DNA of 64,000 nucleotides from Pirellulaceae bacterium (GTDB lineage Bacteria > Planctomycetota > Planctomycetia > Pirellulales > Pirellulaceae). Below are positions 38,083 through 48,828 of this stretch, piece by piece (the stretch's first letter is position 1; every line of letters begins with the position of its first letter). The DNA is taken from NCBI GenBank assembly GCA_026004795.1, contig BPJV01000002.1:620001-684000 (forward strand), written 5' to 3'. The notes below the pieces were generated by a model that worked only from the letters and a program-made list of their open reading frames with translations, was not told where the DNA came from and ran no database searches. The position numbers were made by a program, and so were the translations under genes.

Positions 38083-40283
38083 TGACCTGTGTACCGCTGG
38101 AATCGATGCTCGACTGGGCTGTCGCCAGCCCACTGTTGGCCGAAGCATCGGGACTAGGGCGCCTGCTCGGCCTCGCGTGGGTGATTCTCCAAGTGGCGAT
38201 CGGCTTAGGGTTTGTGATTTTCATCCACGAGTTGGGGCACTTTGTAGCAGCGAAGACATTCGGGGTTCGCTGTGACAAGTTTTACGTTGGATTCGATGTG
38301 CCTATCTCACTTGGGCCGATCAAACTACCACCAGCCCTCGCCAAGTTTCAGTGGGGAGAGACCGAATACGGCATCGGCATCATTCCGCTGGGAGGCTACG
38401 TGAAGATGCTGGGGCAGGACGACGATCCACGCAAGGCAGAAGAGGAGGCAGCACGGATTCGACAGGGCGAAGGCGACGACGCGCCGCTGGATCCGCGCAG
38501 TTACCCAGCAAAGCCCGTTTGGCAGCGGATGATCATCATCAGTGCCGGCGTGGTGATGAACCTCATTTCCGCCGTGTTTTTGGCGGCCGTGGCCTTCGCG
38601 CTGGGGGTTCCCTACACGCCGGCCGTTACGGGAGCGACCTTCGGTGGCGGGCCCGCTTGGCAAGCCGATATTCAGCCCGGCGACCACATCATCCGAGTTG
38701 CCGACATGGAGGAAGACGATCCGTACCTGAGCTACAACGACTTTCAGACCAAAGTGGTGATGTACGGCATCCGTACCCAAGGCGCTCCGGTACCCATGGT
38801 CCTGCTACGCGGGGAGGATCGGATCGAGCGGACGGTAAAGCCCACTCTGGACTACGATCAACGGCGCATCGCCTATCTGACGGGGGTCATTGGACCGCTG
38901 ACCAGCCGCGTAGGAGAGCCGGTATGGATGAAAGAATCCTTTTTAGACTCGGTTCAGCCGGATATTCGTCCCGGTGACCTGATTGTCGCCGTCGACGGGG
39001 AACCGTTGCCTCGCCATCCGCGATTCGGAACAATTCTCGGTTCCGAGCTCACTTCACGTTTGCAGTCTCGCTGGGAGCAGCCGGTGACGGTGACGATCCA
39101 GCGGCCCACCGGGCAGACGTCGTCTACCAGCCAAGCGCCCTCAGAGACCGCCACCGAGACGGTGCAGGTCGAGTTGCCACCGGTCCCGGTGAATACCTTG
39201 GGGTTGAGTTTCGCGGTCGGCCCGGTCACCAGCGTTCAAGCCGGCTCGGTGGCAGCCGCCGCCGGAGTTCAACCGGGGGACGTCATCGAAACGGTCAACG
39301 GCAGCCCCGTCACCAACGCACTGGAGCTGCCATCGATCGTGGGACGGCTGGCCGGCCAGACCATCACCCTGGGCATCCGTCGCCCTACGGTGGAAAGCGG
39401 TAATGGAGGCGAGGAAAGCGATTTGATCGAGCTGGAACTGGCCGGTCCAGCACAAGCCACCTTCGATCCGATTTCCAGCTTGGTGGGCAAGTTGACCTTG
39501 GGAGGCGTGGGAATCGCATTGGAAGCGTCTCCACGCATTACGGCAGTCGACCCGCGGTGGGAGGAAGCTGGCGTGGCGATAGCACCGGGGGACGAATTGG
39601 TCCAAGTGCAGTGGATTCCCTCGGCGGAACAACAAGCTGCGCTGGCAGGGCAGATCGTGGAAAGCGATTTGGCACCAATTCCCATCGACGATCAGTTCAC
39701 GGTAGCCAATCTCTATTCATTCTTGCAAACCATTCCCTCAGGCTCCAAGCTATTGGTCAACGTTCGCCGCCCTGAAGGCGTTATCAGCGACGCCATCGAA
39801 TTGGAGGTATTCCGCGCGGACAATTGGTACTGGCACCAACGCGGAATTCGCTTGACCGAACTGATGCACCAGCGAGAAGCCAGTGGCTTTGCCGAGGCCA
39901 TGCGCCTAGGGGCGATCGAGACGCAGCGTCGGTTCAACGAAGTATTGAGCTTTTTAGGCATGCTAGTGACCGGCCGCGTAGGACTGAAAGCCGTCGGTGG
40001 CCCAGTGGGAATCGCCCAAGTTGCGGCTTCGGAAGCAAGCTTCGGCGTCACCAGGCTGTTGTTGTTCCTGACCTTTCTCAGTGCCAACCTGGCGATCCTC
40101 AACTTCCTGCCCATTCCAGCTCTGGATGGTGGTCATATGGTCTTCCTGTTGGCGGAAGCCATCCGCGGCAAACCAGTGGACGAGAATCTCCAAATGAGGT
40201 TGACCATGATCGGGGTTCTCTGTTTGCTCGGGTTGATGGCAGTGGTCATTTTGCAGGATCTCGCCAGACTATTCGGAAATTAG
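38067..40283 (+). CDS. rseP: RseP-type site-2 protease with PDZ domains
   Basis: A membrane metallopeptidase of about 738 residues. From a GTG start with AAGGAG eight bases upstream, the zinc motif HELGH falls at 54-58 in the first helix and the third-ligand motif PALDGGH near the C-terminus. Between them is a large periplasmic part with PDZ-like units (DIQPGDHIIRV, DIRPGDLIVAVDGEPL, GVQPGDVIETVNGSPV, and a diverged IAPGDELVQVQ). E. coli RseP is about 450 residues with two PDZ domains; this one is clearly extended. An ATG at 38082, overlapping the dxr stop, is a second possible start. Role: regulated intramembrane proteolysis of anti-sigma factors or signal peptides. Confidence 0.92.
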   Translation: MDWNIMTCVPLESMLDWAVASPLLAEASGLGRLLGLAWVILQVAIGLGFVIFIHELGHFVAAKTFGVRCDKFYVGFDVPISLGPIKLPPALAKFQWGETEYGIGIIPLGGYVKMLGQDDDPRKAEEEAARIRQGEGDDAPLDPRSYPAKPVWQRMIIISAGVVMNLISAVFLAAVAFALGVPYTPAVTGATFGGGPAWQADIQPGDHIIRVADMEEDDPYLSYNDFQTKVVMYGIRTQGAPVPMVLLRGEDRIERTVKPTLDYDQRRIAYLTGVIGPLTSRVGEPVWMKESFLDSVQPDIRPGDLIVAVDGEPLPRHPRFGTILGSELTSRLQSRWEQPVTVTIQRPTGQTSSTSQAPSETATETVQVELPPVPVNTLGLSFAVGPVTSVQAGSVAAAAGVQPGDVIETVNGSPVTNALELPSIVGRLAGQTITLGIRRPTVESGNGGEESDLIELELAGPAQATFDPISSLVGKLTLGGVGIALEASPRITAVDPRWEEAGVAIAPGDELVQVQWIPSAEQQAALAGQIVESDLAPIPIDDQFTVANLYSFLQTIPSGSKLLVNVRRPEGVISDAIELEVFRADNWYWHQRGIRLTELMHQREASGFAEAMRLGAIETQRRFNEVLSFLGMLVTGRVGLKAVGGPVGIAQVAASEASFGVTRLLLFLTFLSANLAILNFLPIPALDGGHMVFLLAEAIRGKPVDENLQMRLTMIGVLCLLGLMAVVILQDLARLFGN

Positions 40284-40289
40284 CCTACC

Positions 40290-40715
40290 ATGCATCTGCT
40301 CCTGGTCCCCCTCGGGTTCCTTCTGATCGCCGTGGGAATCGGCCTGTTCTGGTGGCGCCCCCCCGACTGGCGGGCTGACGGCCGGTGGCGCGATCAGACG
40401 CGGCAGTCGATCGAGAGATGGATGTCCAGGCAACGCGTGGTCCGCCGGGTGACCAATGGCATCGTCATCCTGATCGGTGCCGCCATCATCGGCACGACCT
40501 GGCTTCCGCAGGGAACGATCGTTTGGGGCGGTCTCTGGTCGGCGATCCTCGGTCTGGTTTGCTGCGCCCTGTTGCTCGCTGCCGTCGATTCCTACTGTTC
40601 GCTGGCCGGATATCGGCAAGCAGTGCCCGAAGCCGCCCACCGCGCCTTCTCGCCTGAGGAGCAATCGGCTGCAGACGAAGACGCCGGTCAGGAGAACGGT
40701 TCGCAATCGGCATGA
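40290..40715 (+). CDS. Small membrane protein of unknown function
   Basis: A 141-residue protein with three hydrophobic segments (about 3-21, 56-76, 78-100) and a hydrophilic acidic tail. No family was recognised. It begins six bases after the rseP stop, so it is almost certainly in the same transcript. Conserved gene order elsewhere would be needed to link it to RseP function. Confidence 0.7.
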   Translation: MHLLLVPLGFLLIAVGIGLFWWRPPDWRADGRWRDQTRQSIERWMSRQRVVRRVTNGIVILIGAAIIGTTWLPQGTIVWGGLWSAILGLVCCALLLAAVDSYCSLAGYRQAVPEAAHRAFSPEEQSAADEDAGQENGSQSA

Positions 40716-40840
40716 AGCCGTCGAACACTTTTGATCCACGGCGGAGCTGCAATTACAATGGACCGCAGGGCTACTTGTCTATTTGCCTTTGGCAGCACGA
40801 ATTCACCCATTCCCTCTCTTCGCGTCTCAAGGTTTGTCGC

Positions 40841-42380
40841 ATGCAAGTCATGTTTCGACTCCTCGCACTCGTGGCGTTACTGGCCAGTCCGCTTCCGGTA
40901 AGGTGCCAGGTTCCCTCCAGTTTCTTGCAGAGTGTGGGGATGGAGGCGGCATGGCGCAGCCAACTACGATTGCCCATCGATGGCGGACACATCGTCTCGG
41001 TCCGGTTTTGGGTCGACAAAAGCCAAGTGCACCAGTACGCCGTTGTCGACCTGGGGGATCAGCAGATTCGCATTTCCGCTGAGCAGCTCGACCGAGACGG
41101 CAATCCCATCGGATTGGAGGAAGCCAAGCGTTTGGCGGCGACTCAGGCGGCCCGCTTGTTGGGAAAGTCCGACGGCTTCCAAGTGGTGGAGGTGAGCGTC
41201 CCGTCGATCAAAATGGTGGTCGTCACGCGCGATGGTCTGGTGCAAACGCTTGACGCCGAAACCGGTGCTCTTCTGTGGGCGTCCCCCTGTGGACCGTCGT
41301 GGGCGCCAGCGCACCCGGCCGCGGTCTGCGAAAAGGGAGTGGTCGTCGTCCATGGAGACCGTCTGTACCTGCTCGATTGGCAAACTGGCAAGCACCGCAT
41401 GGTGAAGTCTTTGCGGCGGGCGACGGCCAATGCTGTGATCGCCAACGAGGACGTCGCCTTTGTGTCGGACTTCACCGGCCGTATCGCTGCCTATGGTCTG
41501 GGAGTCGATTTGCGGCCGTGGAATTATGTCATGTCCGGACGAGCGGTCGGCTTGCCCGTTGTGCTCCCCGGAGAAGAACTTCTGCGCGATTGCCACCGAT
41601 GCGGGGCATGTCTATGTCTATGCCAGTTTCCTGCCACCGGAGGTGTGGATGCGTTACGAATCGGGATACCCGATTACCGGTAGTCTGACCGCGGGTAATG
41701 GTGCGTTTTACGTGGGCAACACCGAGGGCACCTTGGCCAAGTTCACGGCAGATGACCGTTTCGGGCAAATCGAGTGGGAATATCGCACCGGTCACACGAT
41801 AACGGCTCCTGCCCTGGTTGTCGGCGACCGCGTGTTCGTGGTCAACGAATCCGGGGAGATCGATGCCATCGAAGATGCCACCGGGGAAGCGGCGTGGGAA
41901 ATCGAAGGGCTGGAGGTTAAACGAGCGTTGGCAGTATCGGGCAACTTGCTGTTTTCCGTCTCGATCGCCAACGAGTTGATCGCTCAGGAGGTGACCTCCG
42001 GTTCGCAAATGGGGCGGACGATTCCCCTGCCACTTGCCGAGCCGATTATCAATCCTATCAGCGACCGTGTGTACCTGGTGATGGAGGATGGCAAGCTGGA
42101 ATGTTTGCGACCGGTGGGTGCGTCGCTTCCCACCCTGGTCGCTCCACCACAGACTACCGAACCGGACGAGGAGCAAGCTCCGGCCTCTTCCCCCCCCTCC
42201 ACCCCCAAGTCTTCAGCCAACCCCTTCGACACTCCCTCTGGTGGCACCAACCCCTTCGACACCGCCCCGGCTGGAGGCAACCCGTTCGGTGGTGGGGATG
42301 GCAACGCGGCGGATCCGTTCGGTGGTGGCGCCGGCGGCGCAGATCCCTTCGGTAACGACCCGTTCGGCGGCGGGAATTGA
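40841..42380 (+). pseudogene. PQQ-like beta-propeller protein, broken by one frameshift
   Basis: Exported PQQ-propeller (BamB-like) protein whose reading frame shifts by one base at about 41568-41583. The upstream frame (from MQVMFRLLALVALLASPLPV, a signal peptide, AAGG eight bases before ATG) gives propeller blades such as VVVTRDGLVQTLDAETGALL. Dropping one base near GGAGAAGAAC joins it to the downstream frame, FCAIATDAGHVYVYASF, which continues through further blades to residues rich in NPFD and DPFG at the end. Both halves are well conserved in character, so either the break is recent or the base is a sequencing error. Intact length would be about 512 residues. Lies between the small membrane protein and the DUF58 gene. 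Confidence 0.8.
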
Positions 42381-42519
42381 GGCCAGCCGGGGCGCCCCTT
42401 TCGTCCGGATGGGCAAGTTGGCAAACGATTCCGTTACCATGCACGCGGTCCCAGGCGGGGAGAAAACCGGGTAGAATGAATCGCTCTGGTCCGCTTTCTC
42501 CGCCTCGGGACGAACGGGA

Positions 42520-43410
42520 ATGGTTGCACGATCCGCACAGGAACTTCTCCCACCACAACTCCTTGCGCGATTGGAACGCATGGAGTTGGTCAGTCGCAAA
42601 GTCTTTCGCGGTCGCTTGAAAGGTGAACGGAGGAGTCGGCGCAAGGGACAGAGCGTCGAATTTGCGGACTTTCGCAACTACGTCCCCGGCGACGACCTGC
42701 GATTCGTCGATTGGAACCTTTACGCCCGCCTCGACAAATTGTTTCTCAAACTTTTTCTCGAAGAAGAGGACCTCCATGTTTTTTTCTTAGTCGATGCCAG
42801 CCCCTCGATGGACTTCGGCGAACCAACCAAGTTTTTGGTGGCGAAACAAATCGCCGCCGCCTTGGGATTCGTCGGCATGTGCCGGGGAGATCGCGTGCGC
42901 ATCGAGTTCTTGGGCGCGGAAAACACGACCAGCCCCATCCTGCGGGGCCGTTCGCAGTTGTGGCGGATGATCGATTTTCTGGAATCGGTGGAACCCGACC
43001 AGGTTTTCTACTTGACCGACGCGGTCAAACGGTTCTGCTGGCGCCATACGGGCCGAGGAATCGTCGTCTTGTTGACGGATTTAATGGATAAGAACGGTTA
43101 CGAACCGGCTTTGCGACTGTTGCTGGGACAGCAGATGGACGTATTCGTTCTACAGATCCTCAGCCCCGAAGAGTTGGAGCCGGAATTGGCCGGCGATCTT
43201 AAACTGGTCGACTGTGAAGACCATGATGAGACGGAGATCTCGGTAACCACGGCGGTGGTGAAGCGGTATCAACAAACATTGGCCGCCTTTGTCGAGGGCG
43301 CGCGACGCTTTTGCGCTCAACGGGGCATGATCCACCTATTGACGCGGAGCGACCAGGGAGTGGACGTCATCGTCGGACAGTACTTGAGGGAGCGGGGATT
43401 GGTGCGATGA
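42520..43410 (+). CDS. DUF58 domain protein
   Basis: A 296-residue protein of the DUF58 family, which carries a von Willebrand factor A-like fold. Markers: RLKGERRSRRKGQSVEFADF, YVPGDDLRFVDWNLYARLD and the vWA start FFLVDASPSMDFGEP, where DASPS is the metal-ion-dependent adhesion motif. Cytoplasmic or membrane-associated. DUF58 proteins usually work with a MoxR AAA ATPase and BatA-type membrane proteins. Here the BatA-type gene follows directly (four-base ATGA overlap), but no MoxR gene is present in the window. Confidence 0.92.
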   Translation: MVARSAQELLPPQLLARLERMELVSRKVFRGRLKGERRSRRKGQSVEFADFRNYVPGDDLRFVDWNLYARLDKLFLKLFLEEEDLHVFFLVDASPSMDFGEPTKFLVAKQIAAALGFVGMCRGDRVRIEFLGAENTTSPILRGRSQLWRMIDFLESVEPDQVFYLTDAVKRFCWRHTGRGIVVLLTDLMDKNGYEPALRLLLGQQMDVFVLQILSPEELEPELAGDLKLVDCEDHDETEISVTTAVVKRYQQTLAAFVEGARRFCAQRGMIHLLTRSDQGVDVIVGQYLRERGLVR

Positions 43411-45380
43411 ATTGGGCCCCGATGTTGAGTTGGCCGTGGTGGTTGGCCATGGCCTCGGTCCCGCCGCTAATCATCATGCTCTATTTTCTCAAGCTGCGAC
43501 GCCAACCCGTCGAAGTCCCCAGTACCTACTTGTGGCGACGCACGCTCGAGGACTTGCATGTCAATAGCATCTGGCAGCGACTCCGGCGCAACATATTGCT
43601 TTTCCTGCAACTGCTTGTTATCGCCATCTTGGTCTTGGCCCTGCTACGACCGGGCATGCGGGGAAGCGATACCGTGGGCGATCGAGTCATCCTGATGATC
43701 GACAATTCGGCCAGCATGCAGGCGGTGGACGTGGCCGCCAATCGCGTGGCCGAAGCCAAACAGCGTGCTCTCCACATCATCGACGCGTTGGACACGAACG
43801 ATGCCGCGATGGTGATCGCCTTTTCCGATGCCGCGGATGTTCGGCAAACGTTTACTACGGACAAACGACGCTTGCGCGCCGCCGTCGACAGCATCGCCCC
43901 AACGTACCGCACCACGGACCTCACCGAAGCTTTGCGTGCCGCATCGGGGCTGGCCAATCCCGGGCGCACCAGTCAGATCGAAGACCTGAACGACATTCAA
44001 GTCGCCGAAGCACTTCCTGCCAATGTGTTCATCCTCAGCGACGGTGGCTTCGCTCCCCCGCAACTCGATTTGGGCAACTTGAAGACGACCTATCTCCCCA
44101 TCGGGCAACCTACCGCACAAAACGTCGGAATCGTCGGCTTTACCGTCGATCGCAATGCCGAGCGAGAGGATCAAGTGGAGGCATTCGCCCGGGTGCAGAA
44201 TTTCGGTTCGCAGGTCGTCGACACGAATCTCAACCTGTACCTCGATGATCAATTGATCGACGCCAGGGCGGTGACGATCGAACCGCAATCGGTCAGCGGC
44301 GTCAGTTTCGACATCCACAACCTGGAATCGGGGGTGTTGAAACTGGTGGTCGACCATCAGGACGATCTGTCCGTCGATAACATCGCTTTCGCAGGTCTCG
44401 ACCCGCCCAAAGTTTTGGACGTCGTTCTAGTCACGGCGGGGAATGTAGCGTTGGAAGCAGCGTTGAAGACATCGCAAGTCACCAGTATCGCCAACGTGCG
44501 CCTGGCCACGCCCGAAGAACTCGATTCACCGCAGTTCCAATCGCTGCTGCGCAGTGGCACGATCGACCTGTTCGTGTTCGATGACTGCCGCCCGGCCGTT
44601 CCCCCGGAGGCCAGCGCCCTGTACATCAACGCAGTGCCCCCTGAGAGTCCATGGAAGATGACCGCCGCTTCCGGCCCTCTCTTCGTCATCGATAGCAACC
44701 GCTCCCACCCACTGATGCAATACGTTGATCTAGGTACCGTGCGCATCGTGGAGGGAAGCTCTCTGGAACTGCCCCCTGGCGGCACCGAGTTGGCCCGTAC
44801 GGATGCAGGTGTGCTGATCGGAATCGCCCCGCGCGACGCCTACTTGGATGCCGTGGTGGCCATGCCATTGAACCGCAAGTCCGACCAGGGAACGCTGCCC
44901 AATACCGATTGGCCGATCAAACGTAGTTTCCCCGTGTTCTTTTTCAATGCCCTGCAAACGCTGGGAGGGGCGGTTGCCACCTCGGCCTCCAAAAGCGTGT
45001 TGCCGGGACGGCCAGTCCCCTTGTCGGTCACTACGCGCGTCGCCACCGTGCATGTCGAAACGCCCGCTGGCGAGGTAGTGCAACTGGAACGTGGAAATAC
45101 CCCGCAACTGGTCTTCACCGATACAGAACGCCCGGGGATCTACCGCGTACGAGGAGCCGACAATGACCGCATCTTGCAACTATTCACGGTAAATCTGTTC
45201 AGTGAGCGGGAAAGCGATATCGTTCCCGTGCCCGATTTGCAGATCGGCGTCGAAAAAGTGACCGGCACCGCGAACCAGGAGGAATTGGTGCGTGTCGAGT
45301 ATTGGCGTTGGCTGTTGCTGCTGGCACTAGTGGTTTTAGGGATCGAGTGGTACGTGTACAATCGCCGCATTGCCGTTTAA
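43407..45380 (+). CDS. BatA-type membrane protein with vWA domain
   Basis: A 657-residue protein. The ATG overlaps the DUF58 stop codon. N-terminal BatA domain with two hydrophobic segments, WWLAMASVPPLIIMLYFLKL and ILLFLQLLVIAILVLALLRP, then a vWA domain from about 85 with VILMIDNSASMQA (DNSAS metal site), a CARDB-like beta part (NVGIVGFTVDRN region), and a C-terminal membrane helix WLLLLALVVLGIEWYVYN. Members of the aerotolerance (Bat) group are thought to act in envelope stress with MoxR. The two genes are clearly one operon. Confidence 0.9.
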   Translation: MNWAPMLSWPWWLAMASVPPLIIMLYFLKLRRQPVEVPSTYLWRRTLEDLHVNSIWQRLRRNILLFLQLLVIAILVLALLRPGMRGSDTVGDRVILMIDNSASMQAVDVAANRVAEAKQRALHIIDALDTNDAAMVIAFSDAADVRQTFTTDKRRLRAAVDSIAPTYRTTDLTEALRAASGLANPGRTSQIEDLNDIQVAEALPANVFILSDGGFAPPQLDLGNLKTTYLPIGQPTAQNVGIVGFTVDRNAEREDQVEAFARVQNFGSQVVDTNLNLYLDDQLIDARAVTIEPQSVSGVSFDIHNLESGVLKLVVDHQDDLSVDNIAFAGLDPPKVLDVVLVTAGNVALEAALKTSQVTSIANVRLATPEELDSPQFQSLLRSGTIDLFVFDDCRPAVPPEASALYINAVPPESPWKMTAASGPLFVIDSNRSHPLMQYVDLGTVRIVEGSSLELPPGGTELARTDAGVLIGIAPRDAYLDAVVAMPLNRKSDQGTLPNTDWPIKRSFPVFFFNALQTLGGAVATSASKSVLPGRPVPLSVTTRVATVHVETPAGEVVQLERGNTPQLVFTDTERPGIYRVRGADNDRILQLFTVNLFSERESDIVPVPDLQIGVEKVTGTANQEELVRVEYWRWLLLLALVVLGIEWYVYNRRIAV

Positions 45381-45410
45381 TTGTCCGCAGAAACTGAGAG
45401 GAGCCTTCTC

Positions 45411-45743
45411 ATGGGTCAAAACGCACTGGAGTTTACCGACGATAACTTCGACAACGAAGTGCTAAAATCGGACCAGCCTGTCCTCGTCGATTTCTGGGCG
45501 CCGTGGTGCGGCCCCTGCCGTCAAATCGCTCCGTTGATCGACGAGTTGGCGGGCCAGTTCTCTGGATCGGTCAAGATCGGAAAACTGAACATCGACGAAA
45601 ACCCCAATGTAACTCAGCAATACGGGATTCAGAGTATTCCCACGTTGCTGCTATTCAAGGGCGGCCAGGTCGTGGATCGTTTCGTGGGAGTACCGCCCAA
45701 GTTCAAGCTCGAAGAAACTCTGAACTCGGTAGCCGCCGGCTAG
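45411..45743 (+). CDS. trxA: Thioredoxin
   Basis: A 110-residue cytoplasmic thioredoxin with the redox site WCGPC (cysteines 33 and 36), preceded by LVDFWAP, and the cis-proline region [13 protein letters not shown] place the start at the ATG with GAGGAG seven bases upstream; an upstream in-frame TTG at 45381 is less likely. It begins 30 bases after the BatA-type gene and may share its transcript. It reduces protein disulfides using NADPH via thioredoxin reductase. Confidence 0.96.
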   Translation: MGQNALEFTDDNFDNEVLKSDQPVLVDFWAPWCGPCRQIAPLIDELAGQFSGSVKIGKLNIDENPNVTQQYGIQSIPTLLLFKGGQVVDRFVGVPPKFKLEETLNSVAAG

Positions 45744-45927
45744 CGCGCTGCCTTCCGCGACTTCAGGCCGCAGTGTGGATGCCCCAGCGCGCCCACGGCA
45801 GCTCGTCTTGCTCACGTCGCATCCTGTTAGCTTACGGCAGCTGGCAGGTGCGGCGTCCCCGCGAAGGATGGCCTCCGTCGCATTTCGCCTTCTTTATTGG
45901 CGTGCAAGGTTCTCGGAGCTTGAGCGA

Positions 45928-48765
45928 TTAAAGAAACTGCGCAGTGACGCTTCGCTTTGATCGTCGCACTCTCGCCGGCGGGCCCTGGGCAACGATTTTC
46001 CCCCCCGCATCGCCGCCGCCGGGGCCCATGTCGATCAACCAGTCGCAATTGCGGATGACGTCCAAATTGTGCTCGATGACCACCACCGTGTTCCCGCGGG
46101 CAACCAGCCGGTCAAACACATCGATCAGTCGCTGGATGTCGGCAAAGTGCAGCCCCGTCGTAGGTTCGTCAAAGAAGTAGATCGTTTTGCCCGTATCACG
46201 GCGCGCCAACTCGGTTGCCAATTTGATCCGTTGCGCCTCCCCGCCGCTGAGCGTACTTGACGGTTGCCCCAATGAGAGGTAGCCCAAACCTACCTGCTGC
46301 ATGGCGGCCAACAGGCGAACAATCTTGTCGAAGTTGCCAAAGAACTCGGCGGCTTCATCGACGCTCATCTCCAAACAGTCGGCGATGGTCTTCTCGTGAT
46401 AGCGAATCTGCAACGTCGCGCGATTGAAACGGCGGCCTCGACAAACCGGACAGGTGACATAGATATCGGGCAGAAAGTTCATTTCGATCTTTTCTTGTCC
46501 CTGCCCTTGGCAATGGTCACACCTGCCTTGTCCAGTGTTGAAGCTGAACCGGCTTGCCGTATATCCGCGGCTCTTCGCCTCTCGGCTGGAGGCAAAAACC
46601 TGGCGAATCAAGTCAAACACGCCGACATAGGTCGCCGGAGTGCTGCGAGGGGTTCGGCCGATCGGTTGTTGATCGACCTCAACGATCTTATCCAGATGCT
46701 CGGTTCCGCGGAGATGGCGATAAGGGCCCGCGGTACGTGGTCGGTGCCCGATAGCCGACGCTAGAGCGGGAATCAGTGTCTGACCAATCAGCGAGCTTTT
46801 GCCACTGCCACTGACGCCCGTAATCCCTACCAGTAATCCAAGAGGGATCACCAACTTCACCGCTTGGAGATTGTGCAAGGTGGCACCTTCGAGAATCAGC
46901 TGAGTCTGTCGATTCGGCCGCCGTAGAGGACTGCTGCGCCGCACCCGTTTTTCGCCGCGCAAGTAGGCGGCGGTCAGCGACTGAGGATGGTCTCGCACCT
47001 TGGCCGGCGCACCGGCCGCCACAATACGCCCCCCCTCCTTGCCCGCCCCGGGACCAACGTCGATCAATAGATCTGCCGCCTCCATCATCGCCTGCTCGTG
47101 TTCCACCACGATGACCGTGTTGCCCAGACGCTGCAGCTCTCGCAAACAATTGATCAATCGCTCGTGATCGGCCGCGTGCAAGCCAATGGATGGTTCGTCC
47201 AGAATGTAGCACACTCCCACCAAACCGCTGCCGATACTGCTCGCCAAACGGACTCGCTGCAGCTCCCCACCGCTAAGGGTACGTGCCGCTCGGTTCAGTG
47301 TCAGGTATCCCAGCCCGACTTCGCTGAGAAAACGCAGGCGATGCAAAACATCGTTCAGGATGGGCGCGGCAATCGCTTGCTGAAAAGGTTGCCACGAAAG
47401 CTGTCGCAACCAGGCGGTCACCTCCTCGATGCTCAGAGAACAAATCTGATGGATATTCTTGTCCTCGACGCGCACACTGAGGGCCTCTGGCCGCAGACGG
47501 GCGCCACCACAAGCTTGGCAGGGGAGATCATTGGTAAACTGCTCCAATCCGCTTTCCCGATCGGCCTGCTCCATCTCGGCCAATTCCTGCTGAAGTAATT
47601 GACCGACGGAGCCGGCCGCGTCTAGCAGACTCTGCAACTCTCGTTGGGCCGATTCGGGCAGTTGGTCTAGCGGCTTGGTCCAGCGCCCTCCCGCGCGTCG
47701 AACCACCTCCTGTAGATACTTGGTCGCCTGCCGCCGTCCCCGAGTTTCCATGCACTCCAGGAACGAAAAACCCCCGCGGCTGGGGGCTGCGCGCCAGTCG
47801 ACCAACCGCTGCGGATCGATGCGCCGCTGAAGCCCAGTCCCCTGACACACAGGACAAGCCCCATGAGGACTATTGAAGCTGAACGTGCGCGGCTCCACTT
47901 CGACGTAACTCACTCCACACTGCGCACAGGCGTACTGGGTACTGAACAACCTCTCGCACCATTGCTGCCCATTCTCGGAAGCTGAATTCGGCAACAGATA
48001 GCTGACGGTAACCAGGCCATCGGATAAATCGAGGGCCACGTCCAGCGACTGCCATAACCGCTCTCTGTTGCCCGCGCGGACGATCAGCTTATCGACCACA
48101 GCATCAATCGAATGCTCCTTGCGGACATCAAGAGGCGGTACGGCGTCCAGCTCCACCAGTTGACCATCGATGCGAGCACGAACCAACCCGGCTTGCTGCA
48201 ACCGCTCCAACACATCGCGATGCGTCCCCCGTCGGCCACGCACCACGGGGGAGAGCAGCACCAGGCGCGTCCCCTCAGGAAGTGAGGCCAACTCGTGAGC
48301 AATCTGCTCCCGAGTTTGATGGGCAATCGGAGCTCCGCATCGGTAGCAATAGACCGTGCCCAGACGAGCCATGAATAGTCGCAGGTAGTCGTAGATCTCG
48401 GTGATGGTGGCTACGGTCGAGCGTGGACTGGTCATCCCCGATCGCTGGTCGATGCATAACGTCGGCTCCAGACCGGTAATGACATCGACCTCGGGGCGCG
48501 CTAGTTGATCGAGAAACTGCCGAGCATACGTCGACAAACTTTCGATGTATTGCCGCTGCCCTTCGGCGAATATCGTGTCGATCGCTAGCGAACTCTTGCC
48601 ACTGCCACTCACGCCAGTGACCACAACGAAGCTTCCATGGGGTAGTTGCACATCGATGTTCTGCAGATTGTGCGTCCGAGCACCGCGAACATCGATTCGC
48701 TCAGGGGCGATACTTCCAGCAGATGATGTCGGCGCCAAGCGATCCACCACGCGTGTCGTAGTCAT
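45928..48765 (-). CDS. uvrA: Excinuclease ABC subunit A
   Basis: A 945-residue DNA-damage recognition protein of nucleotide excision repair. Two ATP-binding cassettes are visible: Walker [14 protein letters not shown] near the start and [13 protein letters not shown] in the middle, with ABC signatures [12 protein letters not shown] and [12 protein letters not shown]. Zinc modules CAQCGVSY...CPVCQG and CDHCQGQG...CPVCRG are complete. Length is normal for bacterial UvrA. It is convergent with trxA and lies 63 bases upstream of the hemB stop, in the same direction. Confidence 0.97.
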   Translation of the reverse strand: MTTTRVVDRLAPTSSAGSIAPERIDVRGARTHNLQNIDVQLPHGSFVVVTGVSGSGKSSLAIDTIFAEGQRQYIESLSTYARQFLDQLARPEVDVITGLEPTLCIDQRSGMTSPRSTVATITEIYDYLRLFMARLGTVYCYRCGAPIAHQTREQIAHELASLPEGTRLVLLSPVVRGRRGTHRDVLERLQQAGLVRARIDGQLVELDAVPPLDVRKEHSIDAVVDKLIVRAGNRERLWQSLDVALDLSDGLVTVSYLLPNSASENGQQWCERLFSTQYACAQCGVSYVEVEPRTFSFNSPHGACPVCQGTGLQRRIDPQRLVDWRAAPSRGGFSFLECMETRGRRQATKYLQEVVRRAGGRWTKPLDQLPESAQRELQSLLDAAGSVGQLLQQELAEMEQADRESGLEQFTNDLPCQACGGARLRPEALSVRVEDKNIHQICSLSIEEVTAWLRQLSWQPFQQAIAAPILNDVLHRLRFLSEVGLGYLTLNRAARTLSGGELQRVRLASSIGSGLVGVCYILDEPSIGLHAADHERLINCLRELQRLGNTVIVVEHEQAMMEAADLLIDVGPGAGKEGGRIVAAGAPAKVRDHPQSLTAAYLRGEKRVRRSSPLRRPNRQTQLILEGATLHNLQAVKLVIPLGLLVGITGVSGSGKSSLIGQTLIPALASAIGHRPRTAGPYRHLRGTEHLDKIVEVDQQPIGRTPRSTPATYVGVFDLIRQVFASSREAKSRGYTASRFSFNTGQGRCDHCQGQGQEKIEMNFLPDIYVTCPVCRGRRFNRATLQIRYHEKTIADCLEMSVDEAAEFFGNFDKIVRLLAAMQQVGLGYLSLGQPSSTLSGGEAQRIKLATELARRDTGKTIYFFDEPTTGLHFADIQRLIDVFDRLVARGNTVVVIEHNLDVIRNCDWLIDMGPGGGDAGGKIVAQGPPARVRRSKRSVTAQFL

Positions 48766-48828
48766 GGAAAAGCTACAGGATAGGGAGAACTAGCTGGAGG
48801 AACAGCTCGGTTGCGCGAGGCACGTCGC

